This document shows, in pieces, positions 62,081 through 64,000 of a stretch of 64,000 nucleotides of DNA. The notes beneath the pieces were generated by a model. That model saw only the letters and a list, made by a program, of their open reading frames with translations, was not told the origin of the DNA and ran no database searches. The stretch is taken from NCBI GenBank assembly GCA_002314715.1, contig DCGY01000021.1, positions 1-64,000 on the forward strand, given 5' to 3'. Every line of letters begins with the position of its first letter. Position 1 is the stretch's first letter. The stretch is from Lachnospiraceae bacterium UBA1766 (GTDB lineage Bacteria; Bacillota; Clostridia; Lachnospirales; Lachnospiraceae). Position numbers and translations under genes: made by a program.

Positions 62081-63589
62081 TTATTGTGACACACGATAAG
62101 ACAAATGCTTATTGGTAAAGGTAATGGTATCTCCGGGGTTAATCGGATGTGGCATGTTGGGCATCAACTTCTGTCCGTTTACATAGGTACCGCCCATGGA
62201 GTCCAAATCAATGATTCTCCAATAGGGATCTGCCTTCTCAATTCTGGCATGGGTACGGCTCATGAAAGAAAGACTGGAATCAAAGCTGTAGGTAGCCTGA
62301 GACATACCATTCTTGTCTTTACGTCCAAGGGTTACGAATCCATTGCTTAAATCCAACTGAATTAAATTGGGGCAATTGTATCCGATAGCGCTCTCGGTAA
62401 TGGATAAGTACAAACGATTTGGATTGTTATCGGAATCGCTCTCATCAATATCCGTCTTATCATCGCCGAAATATCCACCCGGTGCCGCAGGTTTAAATGC
62501 ATTCATTGCCGGCTGAGGTTGCTGATTGAATGCCGGCTGCTGAGGCTGGGGCTGGAAGCCCTGATTCTGTACAGGGTTCATCTGAGGTGCTGTGGCACCA
62601 CCCATATTGCTTACATAAGGCTGTACGGGCTGCGCTGTGGTTGCAGGTTTCTTGTTGCCGCCAAATAATCCGCCACCGCCGAACAGGCCGCCGTTCGATT
62701 TTTCTTTTACGGCCTTTTCTTTCTTCTTTTTCTTGTCATCCTCTTCCGGAGCATAACCGCCTAAACCGGCCATAATATTGCCCAAAGGATTCTCTTCTCC
62801 AAAGGATGCTCCTGAGGAAGCAGACTGCTGTGCAGGTGCTGCCTGTGTCTGAGGCTTCCATGCATTCTGCTGAGGCTGCTGCGCAGGTGCAGGCTGTGCC
62901 TGAGGCTTCCATGCGTTCTGCTGAGGCTGCTGTGCAGGTGCAGGTTGTGCCTGAGGCTTCCATGCATTCTGCTGAGGCTGCTGTACCGGTGCAGGTGCAG
63001 GTTGTGCCTGCTGAACCGGAGGCTGCTGATATGCAGGTGCAGAAGCAGGTACATCCCCTTCGCTACCCTGACGAATATAATCCAATAAGCCTACCAGATT
63101 GGAGTTTCCGGTTTTTAACACGCGGAACAAATTCATGGTATAGCCGTTGTCATCCATTAATTCGATATTAATGATGAAATTCTCAAAGAAAGCATTGATT
63201 GCTTCATCACTGTTTGCATACTCTGCTACCGGAATATAGATGTACTTAATCTCCTGATTTCTGCCAACGAAAATGTACTGTTCATCCAGGTAAATGTTGT
63301 GGTAATCCAGGAACCAGTCATTACAGTTTTTGAAAGGAGTAAGCATATTCACCATCAAAGTGATAAAATCTTTTTTCATCATCTTGCGGGGATTATATGC
63401 CAGACGAACTCCGGAAGAAAGTTCATAACGCATTTCGGTGCATCCGTCAATCTCCATTGTTTTTAATGGCAATAAAAATTCAGGACAATCCTGCTTCATT
63501 ACCTTTAATGCAATTTCATCAATGTACTGGTTTTCCGGTACATTCAACTGGGTATAGCTTTTATTTGCAATTACGACGTCATTCAACAT
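62081..63589 (-). CDS. FHA-domain protein with Pro/Gln repeat linker
   Basis: 502 residues. N-terminal domain (1-about 180) of the DUF6382-like type known next to FHA proteins; a Pro/Gln/Ala linker with three near-perfect 17-residue repeats (QPQQNAWKPQAQPAPAQ); Gly-rich segment GGGGLFGG; C-terminal FHA domain (about 405-500) with VTLGRKD, SRTHARIE and GGTYVNGQK. FHA domains bind phosphothreonine. GGAGG precedes the ATG. Placed with PP2C and the WG-repeat protein. Confidence 0.9.
   Translation of the reverse strand: MLNDVVIANKSYTQLNVPENQYIDEIALKVMKQDCPEFLLPLKTMEIDGCTEMRYELSSGVRLAYNPRKMMKKDFITLMVNMLTPFKNCNDWFLDYHNIYLDEQYIFVGRNQEIKYIYIPVAEYANSDEAINAFFENFIINIELMDDNGYTMNLFRVLKTGNSNLVGLLDYIRQGSEGDVPASAPAYQQPPVQQAQPAPAPVQQPQQNAWKPQAQPAPAQQPQQNAWKPQAQPAPAQQPQQNAWKPQTQAAPAQQSASSGASFGEENPLGNIMAGLGGYAPEEDDKKKKKEKAVKEKSNGGLFGGGGLFGGNKKPATTAQPVQPYVSNMGGATAPQMNPVQNQGFQPQPQQPAFNQQPQPAMNAFKPAAPGGYFGDDKTDIDESDSDNNPNRLYLSITESAIGYNCPNLIQLDLSNGFVTLGRKDKNGMSQATYSFDSSLSFMSRTHARIEKADPYWRIIDLDSMGGTYVNGQKLMPNMPHPINPGDTITFTNKHLSYRVSQ
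62830..62990 (-). repeat. 51-base tandem repeats in the FHA gene
   Basis: Three near-identical units coding for the Pro/Gln linker plus a partial one. Not CRISPR: no spacers and in frame. Confidence 0.8.
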
Positions 63590-63606
63590 ATCTGCGTTCC
63601 TCCAAT

Positions 63607-64000
63607 CTATTTTTTGATGTAACTGTAATACTTTAATGAAAGTATCAAAACATTGTCCAAAGAATCCACTACAATTGCCTGATCTGCAATAAACGCATTT
63701 GCCTGGGCATACTTGGCTTTAATGACCAATGTGTTATATCGATTGATATATCCCCATGCATCTCCGATTTTTACAGCTCCCAAATTGCTGGAAAAAGAAC
63801 AGGCATCCTCATATTCAAAGGGAACCTTTTCCTCACCCTTCTGATTAATAAAGCCCCATTTTCCTTCTCCGTTGGCTACTGCCACCAATCCGCCTTCCAT
63901 ACCCTTGGCATCCGGGAATCTGGCTGAAAAACACTCTACGCCGTCCTCGCCAATCATGAAATAACCATTGGCATCTGCAACGACTGCATAACCGCTGTTG
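63607..64000 (-). CDS. WG-repeat protein, partial
   Basis: Reading frame open to the right window edge, ending at 63607. It shows WG-type repeats (GKWGFINQKGEEKVPFEYED, GDAWGYINRYNTLVI) of about 35 residues, a beta-rich family likely acting as a binding scaffold. The frame continues upstream of the Met at 63957 (GYAVVADANGYF), so that Met is internal. It lies 17 bases before the FHA gene. Confidence 0.85.
   Translation of the reverse strand, partial: NSGYAVVADANGYFMIGEDGVECFSARFPDAKGMEGGLVAVANGEGKWGFINQKGEEKVPFEYEDACSFSSNLGAVKIGDAWGYINRYNTLVIKAKYAQANAFIADQAIVVDSLDNVLILSLKYYSYIKK

Noticed and set aside
62830..62990. Possible CRISPR array
   Set aside because: Repeats are contiguous, without unique spacers, and in frame within the FHA gene.
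62736..63171. Several Ser/His- or Ala/Val-rich ORFs on both strands of the FHA linker
   Set aside because: Shadows of the 51-base repeats, no start signals.
1..64000. tRNA, rRNA, insertion sequences, prophage or integrase genes
   Set aside because: None seen by reading; a tRNAscan or IS search could not be run, so small RNA genes may be missed.

Overview
The window reads as a chromosomal segment of a Lachnospiraceae-type (Clostridia, Firmicutes) gut or rumen bacterium. The inference rests on moderate GC, strong AGGAGG ribosome sites, a NiCo riboswitch, Rpn-type nuclease and PdaA-like deacetylase families, E/S/K-rich linkers on secreted proteins, and two GH5 cellulases. No tRNA, rRNA, CRISPR array, phage or insertion sequence was seen. 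Most genes lie on the minus strand.

Layout, left to right. (1) 1-4.3 kb: start of an Rpn-family gene; a PfkB kinase flanked by REP-like palindromes; a Zn/Cd/Pb P-type ATPase with a separate HMA metallochaperone behind an ArsR-type operator/promoter; a broken HD-GYP gene. (2) 4.3-17.2 kb: a catabolic region with a cytidylate-kinase-like protein, an N-carbamoyl amidohydrolase, a dihydropyrimidinase/hydantoinase, the LivFGMH-type ABC transporter, a LysR regulator, an epimerase, an old-yellow-enzyme-like oxidoreductase, an SDR, a LivK-type binding protein and a second LysR regulator. livH and livK have matching promoter/operator elements, each followed at once by a terminator hairpin. (3) 17.3-26.3 kb: EamA permease, membrane-anchored CBM2-GH5 cellulase, lipoprotein GH5 cellulase directly behind a ClpX gene, HtrA protease, PdaA-like deacetylase. 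(4) 26.4-27.6 kb: CDF metal exporter behind a NiCo riboswitch.

(5) 27.6-54.2 kb: a cell-surface polysaccharide region. It holds several GT2 glycosyltransferases, an LCP ligase, an initiating sugar transferase, phosphoglucomutase, RmlA, RmlB and RmlC (no RmlD), a Wzm/Wzt exporter whose ATPase has a C-terminal carbohydrate-recognition domain, and a methyltransferase-kinase fusion resembling the WbdD O-antigen chain terminator. Two GH25-type cell-wall proteins and a c-di-GMP pair (HD-GYP plus Hpt-REC-GGDEF) sit among them. The simplest reading is a rhamnose-containing, chain-terminated polysaccharide exported by an ABC transporter and attached to the wall by LCP. (6) 54.3-60.7 kb: a tightly overlapping MoxR - DUF58 - transglutaminase - zinc-ribbon/LRR operon. 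(7) 60.9-64 kb: a truncated prepilin-peptidase-like protein, a PP2C phosphatase, an FHA protein and a WG-repeat protein running off the end, resembling the margin of a pilus or secretion locus.

The most interesting items are the Wzm/Wzt/MTase-kinase module in a presumed Gram-positive, the twin LysR-liv leaders with attenuator-like hairpins, the GH25 pair (one with an acidic Tyr-rich repeat tail, one with a degraded active site), and the cellulase gene whose ribosome site lies inside a hairpin. All family assignments come from reading motifs; no database search was run.
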